NCBI GenBank assembly: GCA_021786915.1
Contig: JAJYMP010000382.1
Coordinates: forward strand, 1-5,634
From: Chloroflexota bacterium
GTDB taxonomy: Bacteria; Chloroflexota; Limnocylindria; Limnocylindrales; CSP1-4
Reading direction: 5' to 3'
DNA length: 5,634 bases
Shown: positions 1 to 5,496 of the stretch, piece by piece
How positions within the stretch are numbered: the stretch's first letter is position 1
How the letters are laid out: every line of letters starts with the position of its first letter
Translations under genes and position numbers: made by a program
Notes under the pieces: generated by a model
What the model saw: only the letters and a program-made list of their open reading frames with translations
Database searches by the model: none
Told to the model about the DNA's origin: nothing

Positions 1-347
1 CCGCAGACCACCATGACCCGGCTGACCGGGATCGGCATCGCGTGGTCGAGGATGCCGCCCGGATCGATGCTCGGCACGCCGCCACCGATCGTGCTGCCGG
101 TGTTCCGCTGGCGCGGCTTGGTGTGCTTGCGGGCGATGTTGAGGCCCTCGACCACCACGGCGACGCCGCCGCGAAGCGACGTCCGGCGGTAGCCGGAGCG
201 GAGGGCGGACGGCGAGGGGTCCTGGCGGATCACCTGGTCCACCTTGCCGCGCTTGCCGGCGTCCTTGCCGGACAGCACGACGACCGTGTCGCCCTTGCGG
301 ATCTCGGGCACCTTGGTCTGGTGCTCGATGGACCGTGTGGCGGCCAT
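1..347 (-). CDS. rplX: 50S ribosomal protein L24 (3' end cut by window edge)
   Basis: L24 is an early 23S rRNA-binding assembly protein of the 50S subunit. The window holds 115 full codons from the ATG at 347 plus two bases of a Gly codon; the C-terminus lies off the left edge. The N-terminal KOW core is clear: IRKGDTVVVLSGKDAGKRGKV (residues 16–36, first Lys at 18), then VVVEGLNIARKHTKP (64–78) and PGGILDHAMPIPVSRVMVV (96–114). Two loops are longer than in E. coli L24: about 15 extra residues near 42–60 (RQDPSPSALRSGYRRTSLRG region) and about 9–10 near 81–95 (NTGSTIGGGVPSID). The reading frame is open throughout, so these look like real insertions. The start shares one base with the rplN stop (TGATG), with a GGAGG Shine-Dalgarno at 355–359 and a 7-base spacer. 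The identity is firm; the loop lengths are seen directly, and their role is unknown. Confidence 0.95.
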   Translation of the reverse strand, partial: MAATRSIEHQTKVPEIRKGDTVVVLSGKDAGKRGKVDQVIRQDPSPSALRSGYRRTSLRGGVAVVVEGLNIARKHTKPRQRNTGSTIGGGVPSIDPGGILDHAMPIPVSRVMVVC

Positions 348-715
348 CAGAGCACCTCCGGGGCGAGGGAGACGATCTTCATGTAGTTGCGGTCCCGCAG
401 CTCACGCGCCACCGGACCGAAGATCCGGGTGCCGCGCGGGTTGCCCTGGTTGTTGATGAGCACGGCCGCGTTCTCGTCGAAGCGGATGTAGCTCCCGTCG
501 GGGCGGCCGAACTCCTTGGACGTCCGGACGATCACGGCGCGGACGACGTCGCCCTTCTTGACCGGCGCGTTGGGGATCGCGGACTTGACGCTCGCGATGA
601 TCACGTCGCCGATGCCGGCGCTGGTCTTCCGCGAGCGGCCCATGATCCGAATGCACTCGATCGTGCGGGCGCCGGTGTTGTCGGCGACGCGCAGCCGGGT
701 TGCGACCTGGATCAC
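347..715 (-). CDS. rplN: 50S ribosomal protein L14
   Basis: L14 binds 23S rRNA at the subunit interface, contributes to bridges with 16S rRNA, and is the docking site of the silencing factor RsfS in bacteria. The 122-residue product matches the family along its whole length (E. coli has 123): MIQ start, VADNTGAR (10–17), GIGDVI (34–39), [15 protein letters not shown] (51–65), [18 protein letters not shown] (71–88), [13 protein letters not shown] (95–107) and the canonical end [11 protein letters not shown]. The start is a GTG at 713–715; it is chosen because it gives the invariant MIQ N-terminus and has a strong GAGGAGG seven bases upstream. The GTG overlaps the rpsQ stop by four bases (GTGA), and the stop overlaps the rplX ATG by one base, so coupling on both sides is likely. 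This is the first gene of the spc block, and no promoter is visible before it. Nothing is unusual in the protein. Confidence 0.98.
   Translation of the reverse strand: MIQVATRLRVADNTGARTIECIRIMGRSRKTSAGIGDVIIASVKSAIPNAPVKKGDVVRAVIVRTSKEFGRPDGSYIRFDENAAVLINNQGNPRGTRIFGPVARELRDRNYMKIVSLAPEVL
355..359 (-). promoter_or_regulatory. Shine-Dalgarno for rplX
   Basis: GGAGG on the minus strand, seven bases before the rplX ATG. It is formed by the last codons of rplN (Pro-Glu-Val-Leu), a nearly invariant end of L14, so the coding sequence and the ribosome binding site share the same bases. Confidence 0.85.
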
Positions 716-1098
716 GCCTGCCCCTCCTCACCCTCGGCATGCCTGCCGGGGTGGGCGGCGCCGTGGATCGCCTCGGCGGTTTCGGCGTCCTCGGCCGGGA
801 TCGTCTCGGCGGCACGCTCCTCGCCCGCGCGCGAGAGCACGGAGACGAGGCGCCAGCGCTTGGTCGCGGACAGCGGCCGCGACTCCTCGATGAGGACGGC
901 GTCGCCGATCTTGGCCTCGTTCAGCTCGTCGTGAGCGGCGAACTTGGTCGAGGCCTTCATGACGCGCTTGTAGAGCGGGTGGCGCGTCAGGCGCTCGACG
1001 GACACGACGATCGTCTTGTCCATCTTGTCGCTGACGACGCGCCCGACCTTCGTCTTGCGCTGGCCCTTCACGGGGTTGGTGGCTCCTGCGGTGGTCAT
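712..1098 (-). CDS. rpsQ: 30S ribosomal protein S17 with long acidic C-terminal tail
   Basis: S17 is a primary 16S rRNA-binding protein (helix 11 and h7 region) needed early in 30S assembly. Residues about 15–92 carry the OB-fold core: [20 protein letters not shown] (17–36), RHPLYKRV (39–46), [20 protein letters not shown] (56–75, conserved HDE..E...GD..I.E.RP) and [15 protein letters not shown] (76–90). The product is 128 residues against 84 in E. coli. The extra length is a 14–16 residue N-terminal arm and a tail of about 36 residues after the core, rich in Ala, Glu and His ([14 protein letters not shown], then [17 protein letters not shown]). I chose the ATG at 1098 rather than the in-frame ATG at 1140, because AGGAG sits seven bases upstream of it and the longer form would run back over rpmC. 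It starts 10 bases after the rpmC stop and overlaps rplN by four bases. The core identity is certain; the tail's role is unknown. Confidence 0.97.
   Translation of the reverse strand: MTTAGATNPVKGQRKTKVGRVVSDKMDKTIVVSVERLTRHPLYKRVMKASTKFAAHDELNEAKIGDAVLIEESRPLSATKRWRLVSVLSRAGEERAAETIPAEDAETAEAIHGAAHPGRHAEGEEGQA
723..729 (-). promoter_or_regulatory. Shine-Dalgarno for rplN, supporting its GTG start
   Basis: GAGGAGG on the minus strand, seven bases before the GTG at 713–715. It supports GTG as the true start. It is made of the Glu-Glu-Gly codons in the extended S17 tail. Confidence 0.85.
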
Positions 1099-1105
1099 CC
1101 CGACG

Positions 1106-1110
1106 CTCCT
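1106..1110 (-). promoter_or_regulatory. Shine-Dalgarno deciding the rpsQ start
   Basis: AGGAG on the minus strand, overlapping the rpmC TAG stop (TAGGAG), seven bases before the ATG at 1098. It favours this start over the in-frame ATG at 1140. Confidence 0.85.
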
Positions 1111-1318
1111 ACTCCGCCCCGCGCGTCGGCGTTGTGGCACGCTCGCGCTGGACGGTGAGGATCCGGGCGATCGTTCGCCGAGTCGCCGGGATCTGGCTGT
1201 AATCCTTCAGTTGGCGGGTCGAAAGGGCGAAGCGCGCCTGCCACAGGTCCTGCTTCGCTTCCTTCAGCCGGTCGTCCAGCTCGCGATCCGTGAGCTTCCG
1301 GATCTCACCGATCTCCAT
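1109..1318 (-). CDS. rpmC: 50S ribosomal protein L29
   Basis: L29 is a small helical-hairpin protein at the peptide exit, next to L23, where it helps form the docking area for trigger factor and SRP. The product is 69 residues (E. coli 63). It shows the family pattern: an N-terminal [20 protein letters not shown] helix, [19 protein letters not shown] (25–43), then the second helix [14 protein letters not shown] (47–60). The short tail ATTPTRGAE is not conserved. The start at 1318 is chosen over an in-frame ATG at 1336 because AGGAGG (1325–1330) lies six bases upstream and MEI is the usual N-terminus. The gene overlaps the end of rplP by 14 bases, the largest overlap in this window, so its Shine-Dalgarno and start lie wholly inside rplP codons. 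That makes coupled translation with L16 likely. The stop TAG at 1109–1111 is also part of the rpsQ Shine-Dalgarno sequence. Confidence 0.97.
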   Translation of the reverse strand: MEIGEIRKLTDRELDDRLKEAKQDLWQARFALSTRQLKDYSQIPATRRTIARILTVQRERATTPTRGAE

Positions 1319-1742
1319 CGGTGACCTCCTTCGCAACCTCGCGGACGACGACCTTGGTCGCCACCGGGAGCTTGTGGGCCGCGAGGCGCATGGCCTCGAC
1401 GGCCGCCTCGCGCTCGACGCCGGCCATCTCGAAGAGGATCCGGCCGGGGCGGACGACCGCGACCCAGTGGTCGGGCGCGCCCTTGCCGGAACCCATCCGG
1501 GTCTCAGCAGGCTTCTTGGTGGCGGGCTTGTCCGGGAAGACCCGGATCCAGATCTTGCCGCCTCGCTTGACCGAGCGGGTCATGGCTCGGCGGGCGGCCT
1601 CGATCTGGCGGGCGGTGATCCACGCCGGCTCGAGGGTCGCCAGGCCGTACTCGCCGAAGGCGACGGTCGCGCCGCCCTTGGTGGACCCGGACATTCGGCC
1701 GCGCATCACCTTGCGGTGCTTGACGCGCCGGGGCATCAGCAT
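1305..1742 (-). CDS. rplP: 50S ribosomal protein L16
   Basis: L16 binds 23S rRNA helices 38/89 near the A site, joins late in 50S assembly and helps place the acceptor end of A-site tRNA. The product is 145 residues (E. coli 136), with a slightly longer C-terminus. Conserved blocks are [16 protein letters not shown] (1–16), [20 protein letters not shown] (29–48), [20 protein letters not shown] (49–68), [20 protein letters not shown] (69–88) and [12 protein letters not shown] (98–109), followed by [12 protein letters not shown]. Arg82 in the TRMGSGKG loop aligns with E. coli Arg81, the residue hydroxylated by YcfD/RoxA there; whether it is modified here is unknown. The start ATG at 1742 gives the usual MLMP N-terminus, three bases after the rpsC stop, with AGGGGGG (1750–1756) seven bases upstream. 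The last 14 bases overlap rpmC. Confidence 0.98.
   Translation of the reverse strand: MLMPRRVKHRKVMRGRMSGSTKGGATVAFGEYGLATLEPAWITARQIEAARRAMTRSVKRGGKIWIRVFPDKPATKKPAETRMGSGKGAPDHWVAVVRPGRILFEMAGVEREAAVEAMRLAAHKLPVATKVVVREVAKEVTDGDR
1325..1330 (-). promoter_or_regulatory. Shine-Dalgarno deciding the rpmC start
   Basis: A perfect AGGAGG six bases before the ATG at 1318. It lies within the 3' end of rplP, because the two genes overlap by 14 bases, and it favours this start over the in-frame ATG at 1336. Confidence 0.88.
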
Positions 1743-1745
1743 GGC

Positions 1746-2438
1746 TCAGCCCCCCTGCGCGGCAGCGGCCGCGGCACTTGCGGTGGCGGCGGCAGCCTCG
1801 CGGCGCCGACGCTCGACCGGGATCTCGCCCTTGTAGATCCAGACCTTGACGCCGATGCGCCCGTAGGTCGTGTGGGCGTGGACCTGGCCGTAGCTGATGT
1901 CCGCGCGCAGGGTGCCGAGCGGGATGCGACCCTCGCGGTCCCACTCGCGGCGGCCCATCTCGGAGCCGCCGAGGCGGCCGGCGAGCGCGATCTTGACGCC
2001 CTTGGCGCCGGCCTTCATCGACCGCTGCACCGACTGCTTCATCGCCTTCTTGTAGGCGACGCGGCGGGTCAGCTGCTGCGCGATGTTGAGCGCCACGAGG
2101 TACGCGTCGAGCTCGGGCTGGCGGATCTCCTTGATCTCCAGCTTGACCTTCCGCTTGGTCAGCTCGCCGATCTCCTTGCGCAGGACCTCGACGTTCTGGC
2201 CGCCCCGACCGATCACGATGCCCGGCTTGGCGGTGTGGATCGCGACCGTCACGTGGTTGATGCCGCGCTCGATCTCCACGCCGCTCACGCTCGCGTTCGC
2301 GAGGCGCCCGTCAAGGAGCTTGCGGATCGAGATGTCCTCCTTGAGGAGGTCGGTGTAGTCCTTGTCGGCGTACCACTTGGCCGTCCACGTGCGGGTGTAG
2401 CCCAGGCGGTAGCCATACGGATGGACCTTGTGTCCCAT
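1746..2438 (-). CDS. rpsC: 30S ribosomal protein S3
   Basis: S3 sits in the 30S head at the mRNA entry tunnel, with S4 and S5, and contributes to the helicase activity of the ribosome. The product is 230 residues (E. coli 233). It starts [18 protein letters not shown] and has a type II KH domain around residues 40–110, with the GxxG loop seen as [19 protein letters not shown] (72–90). The C-terminal domain carries AEDAYLVA-like [15 protein letters not shown] (109–123), [22 protein letters not shown] (126–147), the [13 protein letters not shown] block (154–166) and [15 protein letters not shown] (170–184). The end is an alanine-rich tail (215–227) using mixed GCN codons. I chose the ATG at 2438 over the in-frame ATG at 2528, since the MGxKVxP start is near universal and GGGAGG lies seven bases upstream; the longer form would overlap rplV. 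Two bases separate it from the rplV stop. Confidence 0.98.
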   Translation of the reverse strand: MGHKVHPYGYRLGYTRTWTAKWYADKDYTDLLKEDISIRKLLDGRLANASVSGVEIERGINHVTVAIHTAKPGIVIGRGGQNVEVLRKEIGELTKRKVKLEIKEIRQPELDAYLVALNIAQQLTRRVAYKKAMKQSVQRSMKAGAKGVKIALAGRLGGSEMGRREWDREGRIPLGTLRADISYGQVHAHTTYGRIGVKVWIYKGEIPVERRRREAAAATASAAAAAAQGG

Positions 2439-2440
2439 GC

Positions 2441-2779
2441 CTAGGCCTCCCGGTCGGCGACGACGACCGTGATGTGCGTCATGGGCTTGTGGATCGGGAA
2501 CGCCCGACCCTGGGCCCGTGGGCGCCACCGCTTGATCGTCGGGCCCTCGTTCGCAATCGCGTCGGCGACGATCAGCTCGTCGGCCGACAGCGACAGGTTG
2601 TTCTCGGCGTTGGCCGTCGCGCTCTTGAGAACGCGCGCGACGTCCTTCGCAGCAGCCTGCGGCATGAACCGCAGGAGTGCGGCGGCCTCCTCCACCGGCT
2701 TGCCCTTGATCGCCTCGGTGACGAGGCGGGCCTTCCGCGTGGAGCCCCGCAGGTACTTGGCGGTTGCAGAAACGCGCAT
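2441..2779 (-). CDS. rplV: 50S ribosomal protein L22
   Basis: L22 binds all six domains of 23S rRNA, and its long beta-hairpin lines the peptide exit tunnel opposite L4; changes at the hairpin tip are a known route to macrolide resistance in other bacteria. The product is 112 residues (E. coli 110). Family marks are [20 protein letters not shown] (13–32), [11 protein letters not shown] (51–61), [20 protein letters not shown] (69–88), the tunnel hairpin [19 protein letters not shown] (89–107), and a short end. The hairpin keeps normal length, so nothing in it suggests a resistance deletion or duplication. The ATG at 2779 follows the rpsS stop by 12 bases, with AGGGAG (2788–2793) eight bases upstream overlapping that stop. 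Two bases separate its own stop from rpsC. Confidence 0.98.
   Translation of the reverse strand: MRVSATAKYLRGSTRKARLVTEAIKGKPVEEAAALLRFMPQAAAKDVARVLKSATANAENNLSLSADELIVADAIANEGPTIKRWRPRAQGRAFPIHKPMTHITVVVADREA
2446..2451 (-). promoter_or_regulatory. Shine-Dalgarno deciding the rpsC start
   Basis: GGGAGG on the minus strand, seven bases before the ATG at 2438 and inside the last codons of rplV. It supports the MGHKVHP start rather than the longer frame from 2528. Confidence 0.85.
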
Positions 2780-2791
2780 CGTGCTCGCTCC

Positions 2792-3076
2792 CTACCGCAG
2801 TCCGCCGGCCCGGTCGGCGGTCTTGCCGTGCCCGCGATACGTGCGGGTGGGCGCGAACTCGCCGAGTCGGTGGCCGACCATGTTCTCAGTGACGTACACC
2901 GGCACGTGCTTCTTGCCGTTGTAGACGGCAATCGTGTGGCCGATGAAGTCGGGGAAGATCACGGACGCGCGCGACCAGGTCTTGAGGACCTTCCGCTCGC
3001 TCCGCTTGTTCATGTCCTGCACCCGGGCGAGAAGCCGGGGCTGGACGAACGGTCCCTTCTTGACCGATCGCGACAT
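2792..3076 (-). CDS. rpsS: 30S ribosomal protein S19
   Basis: S19 lies in the 30S head, binds 16S rRNA together with S13 and approaches the A-site tRNA and the inter-subunit bridge region. The product is 94 residues (E. coli 92). It shows the full family pattern: [16 protein letters not shown] (1–16), [20 protein letters not shown] (32–51), [20 protein letters not shown] (52–71), [14 protein letters not shown] (72–85). The basic C-terminal tail is the flexible part that reaches the tRNA. The ATG at 3076 starts 12 bases after the rplB stop, with a clear GAGGAG (3083–3088) just upstream, and gives the usual MSRS start. Its neighbours L2 and L22 are in the standard order. Nothing departs from expectation. 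Confidence 0.98.
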   Translation of the reverse strand: MSRSVKKGPFVQPRLLARVQDMNKRSERKVLKTWSRASVIFPDFIGHTIAVYNGKKHVPVYVTENMVGHRLGEFAPTRTYRGHGKTADRAGGLR

Positions 3077-3088
3077 CTCTGGCTCCTC

Positions 3089-3919
3089 TTACGACTTGCG
3101 GTGTCGGCTGCGGACGATGAGGCGACTGGTCGCCTTGCCGCGCCGAGTGCGGTAGCCCATTGCCGGCTTGCCCCACGGGGTCTTGGGCGGCATGCCGGTC
3201 GGGCTCTTCCCCTCGCCACCACCGTGGGGGTGGTCGCGCGGGGTCATCGCCACGCCGCGGACCTCCGGACGCAGGCCCATGTGGCGGGCGCGCCCGGCCT
3301 TGCCGAGGCTCTGGTTCTCATGGTCGAGGTTGCTGACCTGGCCGATCGTCGCGATGCACTTGAGCGGGACGCGGCGCATCTCGCCCGAGGGCAGGCGCAG
3401 GGTGGCGAAGTCGCCCTCCTTGGCCAGGAGCTGGGCCGACGTGCCGGCGGACCGGACGATCTGGCCGCCCTTGCCGGCGACGAGCTCGACGTTGTGGACG
3501 GTGGTGCCGAGCGGGATGTTGGCCAGCGGCAGGGCATTGCCCAGGCGCGCCTCGGCCTCCGGCCCCGACACGACGGTGTCGCCGACCTTGAGCCCGTGCG
3601 GGAGGAGCATGTAGCGCTTCTCGCCGTCGCGGTAATGGAGCAGGCCGATCCGCGCCGAGCGGTTCGGGTCGTACTCGATCGTCGCGAGACGGGCGGGCAC
3701 GCCGAACTTGTCGCGCTTGAAGTCGATCCGGCGGTAGTGGGTCTTCTCGCCGCCGCCGCGATGGCGCACGGTCATCCGGCCCTGGTTGTTCCGGCCGTCA
3801 ATCCGCTTCTGCGGCTCGAGGAGCGGCTTGTGCGGCTTGTCGGTGGTGATCTCCTCGAACGTCGAGCGAGTCATCCACCGGCGGCCGGCCGAGGTTGCCT
3901 TGTAGCTTCGGAGCGGCAT
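3089..3919 (-). CDS. rplB: 50S ribosomal protein L2
   Basis: L2 is a primary 23S rRNA-binding protein required for subunit joining and for peptidyl transferase activity. The product is 276 residues (E. coli 273). The N-terminal OB-fold region has [20 protein letters not shown] (38–57) and [36 protein letters not shown] in consecutive blocks (61–96). The SH3-like domain has [20 protein letters not shown] (127–146) and [20 protein letters not shown] (148–167). The signature C-terminal loop is [13 protein letters not shown] (225–237); His230 aligns with E. coli His229, the residue linked to peptidyl transfer. [15 protein letters not shown] (238–252) and a basic tail follow. The ATG at 3919 lies two bases after the rplW stop, with GAGGGGG (3927–3933) seven bases upstream. 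The gene is intact and typical; the KSPxGxPxxxPWGKP wording contributes to the Chloroflexota guess. Confidence 0.99.
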   Translation of the reverse strand: MPLRSYKATSAGRRWMTRSTFEEITTDKPHKPLLEPQKRIDGRNNQGRMTVRHRGGGEKTHYRRIDFKRDKFGVPARLATIEYDPNRSARIGLLHYRDGEKRYMLLPHGLKVGDTVVSGPEAEARLGNALPLANIPLGTTVHNVELVAGKGGQIVRSAGTSAQLLAKEGDFATLRLPSGEMRRVPLKCIATIGQVSNLDHENQSLGKAGRARHMGLRPEVRGVAMTPRDHPHGGGEGKSPTGMPPKTPWGKPAMGYRTRRGKATSRLIVRSRHRKS

Positions 3920-3921
3920 TG

Positions 3922-4236
3922 CTACACCCCCTCGAAGAATTCGATCTTCTGGCCGGGGGCGAGCGTCACGATGGCCTTCCGCCAGGCGGAGGTGTGACCG
4001 GTGACGCGGCCGCGCTTGGTCCCGCGGCGCTTCTCCTTGGCCTTCGAGGACAGAACGTTCACGGCCACGACCGTGACCTTCTCCTTCTTGTAGAGCTCCT
4101 CGATGGCGGCTTTGATCTGGATCTTGTTCGCGTCCTGGTGGACAGCGAAGGTGTACTTCCCGCGTCCGGACTCGTCGATCGACTTCTCCGAGATCACGGG
4201 GCGCAGGATGATGTCGGCGGCGGTCAGCGCGCTCAC
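3922..4236 (-). CDS. rplW: 50S ribosomal protein L23
   Basis: L23 lies at the exit of the peptide tunnel and is the main ribosomal contact for trigger factor and for the signal recognition particle. The product is 104 residues (E. coli 100). It shows [12 protein letters not shown] (10–21), [20 protein letters not shown] (28–47), VTVVAVNVL (54–62), the basic loop [20 protein letters not shown] (66–85, reaching into the tunnel) and [20 protein letters not shown]. Glu17 in VISEKS matches the E. coli Glu18 that binds chaperones. The start is GTG at 4234–4236. It is supported by the best Shine-Dalgarno in the window (AGGAGG at 4244–4249, seven-base spacer) and by the lack of a better in-frame start. 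The GTG overlaps the rplD stop by four bases (GTGA), so coupling to L4 is likely. Confidence 0.98.
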   Translation of the reverse strand: MSALTAADIILRPVISEKSIDESGRGKYTFAVHQDANKIQIKAAIEELYKKEKVTVVAVNVLSSKAKEKRRGTKRGRVTGHTSAWRKAIVTLAPGQKIEFFEGV

Positions 4237-4871
4237 GCGTACACCTCCTCGATGCGGGCGAGGGCCGGCTGCTCGATCAGCACGGCGTCCGCGTTGAGCA
4301 GGTCCACCACGTTGAGCGAGTCGGCGAGGATGATCGTGACCGAGGGCAGGTTCGCGGCCGACCGCAGGAGCGGCTCGTCCTTGGCGGGCGCCACGACGAG
4401 GACGCGACGGCCATGGCCGTCGCCCGCGCCGAGGGCGGCGAGGACGCCGGCGAACGCCTTGGTCTTGGGCTCATCCGCCATGCCGAACTTGTCCACCACG
4501 CGGATCGCGTCGTCGGTGAACTTGGCGGACAGCGCCGAGCGGAGCGCCAGGCGGCGCATCTTCTTGGGCAGCTTCTGGTCGTACGAGCGCGGGTGCGGGC
4601 CGAACACGACGCCGCCGCCCTTGTAGTGCGGGGCGGTGCGCGAGCCCTGGCGGGCGCGGCCGGTGCCCTTCTGGCGGTACGGCTTCTTGCCGCCGCCGCG
4701 GACCTCGCCGCGGGTCTTGGTGTCGCTGGTGCCGAGCCGGCGCCCGGCGAGCTGGGCGACGACTGCCTGGTGGAGCACGGCCTCGTTGACCGGCGCTGCG
4801 AACAGCGCGTCGGCGAGGTCGACGCTGCCGACGGTCGCGCCGGTTCGGTCGAAGAGGGTGGTCTGCGGCAT
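4233..4871 (-). CDS. rplD: 50S ribosomal protein L4
   Basis: L4 is an early assembly protein of the 50S subunit; its extended loop lines the exit tunnel with L22. In E. coli it also represses its own operon, by acting on the S10 leader; whether that occurs here cannot be judged because the leader is outside the window. The product is 212 residues (E. coli 201). The tunnel loop is [20 protein letters not shown] (57–76), followed by [20 protein letters not shown] (77–96) and [18 protein letters not shown] (100–117). The C-terminal Rossmann-like part has VLVVAP (157–162), [20 protein letters not shown] (173–192) and [16 protein letters not shown]. The loop has normal length. The ATG at 4871 is three bases after the rplC stop, with a weaker GGAAGG (4880–4885) eight bases upstream, and the stop overlaps rplW. 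Confidence 0.98.
   Translation of the reverse strand: MPQTTLFDRTGATVGSVDLADALFAAPVNEAVLHQAVVAQLAGRRLGTSDTKTRGEVRGGGKKPYRQKGTGRARQGSRTAPHYKGGGVVFGPHPRSYDQKLPKKMRRLALRSALSAKFTDDAIRVVDKFGMADEPKTKAFAGVLAALGAGDGHGRRVLVVAPAKDEPLLRSAANLPSVTIILADSLNVVDLLNADAVLIEQPALARIEEVYA
4244..4249 (-). promoter_or_regulatory. Shine-Dalgarno for rplW, supporting its GTG start
   Basis: AGGAGG (extended as GAGGAGGTG) on the minus strand, seven bases before the GTG at 4234–4236 and inside the final codons of rplD. It is the strongest ribosome binding site in the window and supports GTG as the start. Confidence 0.88.
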
Positions 4872-4874
4872 CGG

Positions 4875-5486
4875 TCAGGCCTTCCGGACGAAGGTGAGCG
4901 CACCCGGGGCGCCCGGCACCGACCCCTTGACCAGGATCAGGTTCCGCTCGGCGTCCACGCGGACCACGCGCAGCTTCTTCATCGTGACCCGCTCGCTGCC
5001 CATGTGGCCGCCCATGCGGAGGCCCTTGTACACGCGACCGGGGGTAGTGCCGGGGCCGATGGAGCCCGGCTTGCGGTAGTTGTCGGAACCGTGGGTCTTC
5101 GGGCCGCGCGAGAAGTTGTGGCGCTTCACGGTGCCCGCGAAGCCCTGCCCCTTCGACACGCCCGTGACGTCCACCAGCTCGCCCTCGGCGAAGATGTCCG
5201 CCACGGTCAGCTGCTGGCCCACGGTGTAGCCGTCCACGTTCTCCAGCCGGAACTCGCGGATATTGCGCACCCGCGGCAGGTCACGGAGCTGGCCGGCGAG
5301 CGGCTTGGTCAGCTTCCGGCGCTCGCCCGCCCCGATCTGCACGGCGGTGTAGCCGTCGCGATCGGGGGTGCGGAGCCGGGTCACGGTATTGGGTGTCACT
5401 TCCACCACGGAGACGGCGACCATCGTGCCGTCCGGCTGGAAGATCTGCGTCATGCCGACCTTGCGGCCGATCAGACCAATGCTCAT
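4875..5486 (-). CDS. rplC: 50S ribosomal protein L3
   Basis: L3 is one of the two proteins that start 50S assembly, and its central loop reaches close to the peptidyl transferase centre. The product is 203 residues (E. coli 209). Marks are [20 protein letters not shown] (1–20), [20 protein letters not shown] (107–126), GPKTHGS (128–134), [17 protein letters not shown] (139–155), [11 protein letters not shown] (158–168), [20 protein letters not shown] (173–192). At residue 145 this protein has Pro (GSIGP) where E. coli has Gln150, the PrmB methylation site, so that modification cannot occur at this position. I chose the ATG at 5486 over the in-frame ATG at 5531, because [14 protein letters not shown] is the family start and the longer form would overlap rpsJ. 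The Shine-Dalgarno is weak (AGGG at 5495–5498), overlapping the rpsJ stop, so reinitiation after S10 may matter. Confidence 0.98.
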   Translation of the reverse strand: MSIGLIGRKVGMTQIFQPDGTMVAVSVVEVTPNTVTRLRTPDRDGYTAVQIGAGERRKLTKPLAGQLRDLPRVRNIREFRLENVDGYTVGQQLTVADIFAEGELVDVTGVSKGQGFAGTVKRHNFSRGPKTHGSDNYRKPGSIGPGTTPGRVYKGLRMGGHMGSERVTMKKLRVVRVDAERNLILVKGSVPGAPGALTFVRKA

Positions 5487-5496
5487 CTGGGCCGCC

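Noticed and set aside
712..830. Frameshift or lost stop as the cause of the S17 tail
   Set aside because: The tail stays open to a stop that forms a neat GTGA overlap with rplN, and its codons supply the rplN ribosome binding site, so it looks like a settled arrangement. Not excluded without relatives to compare.
1099..1140. Longer S17 from the in-frame ATG at 1140
   Set aside because: The extra residues ([14 protein letters not shown]) are an out-of-frame reading of the rpmC end, and the ATG at 1098 has its own AGGAG site.
1290..2444. Plus-strand open frame of 384 codons antisense to rplP and rpsC
   Set aside because: Same reason: a shadow of conserved minus-strand genes, with repetitive Asp/Leu/Ala/Gly/His composition and no family resemblance.
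2441..2510. Macrolide-resistance-type change in the L22 or L4 tunnel loops
   Set aside because: Both loops (L22 residues about 80–100, L4 about 57–80) have normal length and conserved wording; no deletion or duplication is seen.
2439..2528. Longer S3 from the in-frame ATG at 2528
   Set aside because: It would add 30 residues overlapping rplV and displace the near-universal MGxKVxP N-terminus; GGGAGG precedes the ATG at 2438.
2474..3997. Long plus-strand open frame (507 codons) antisense to rplB, rpsS and rplV
   Set aside because: It runs opposite three certain ribosomal protein genes. G/C-biased third positions remove stops from antisense frames, and the translation is low-complexity (Arg, Ala, Leu, Asp, His) with no recognisable domain.
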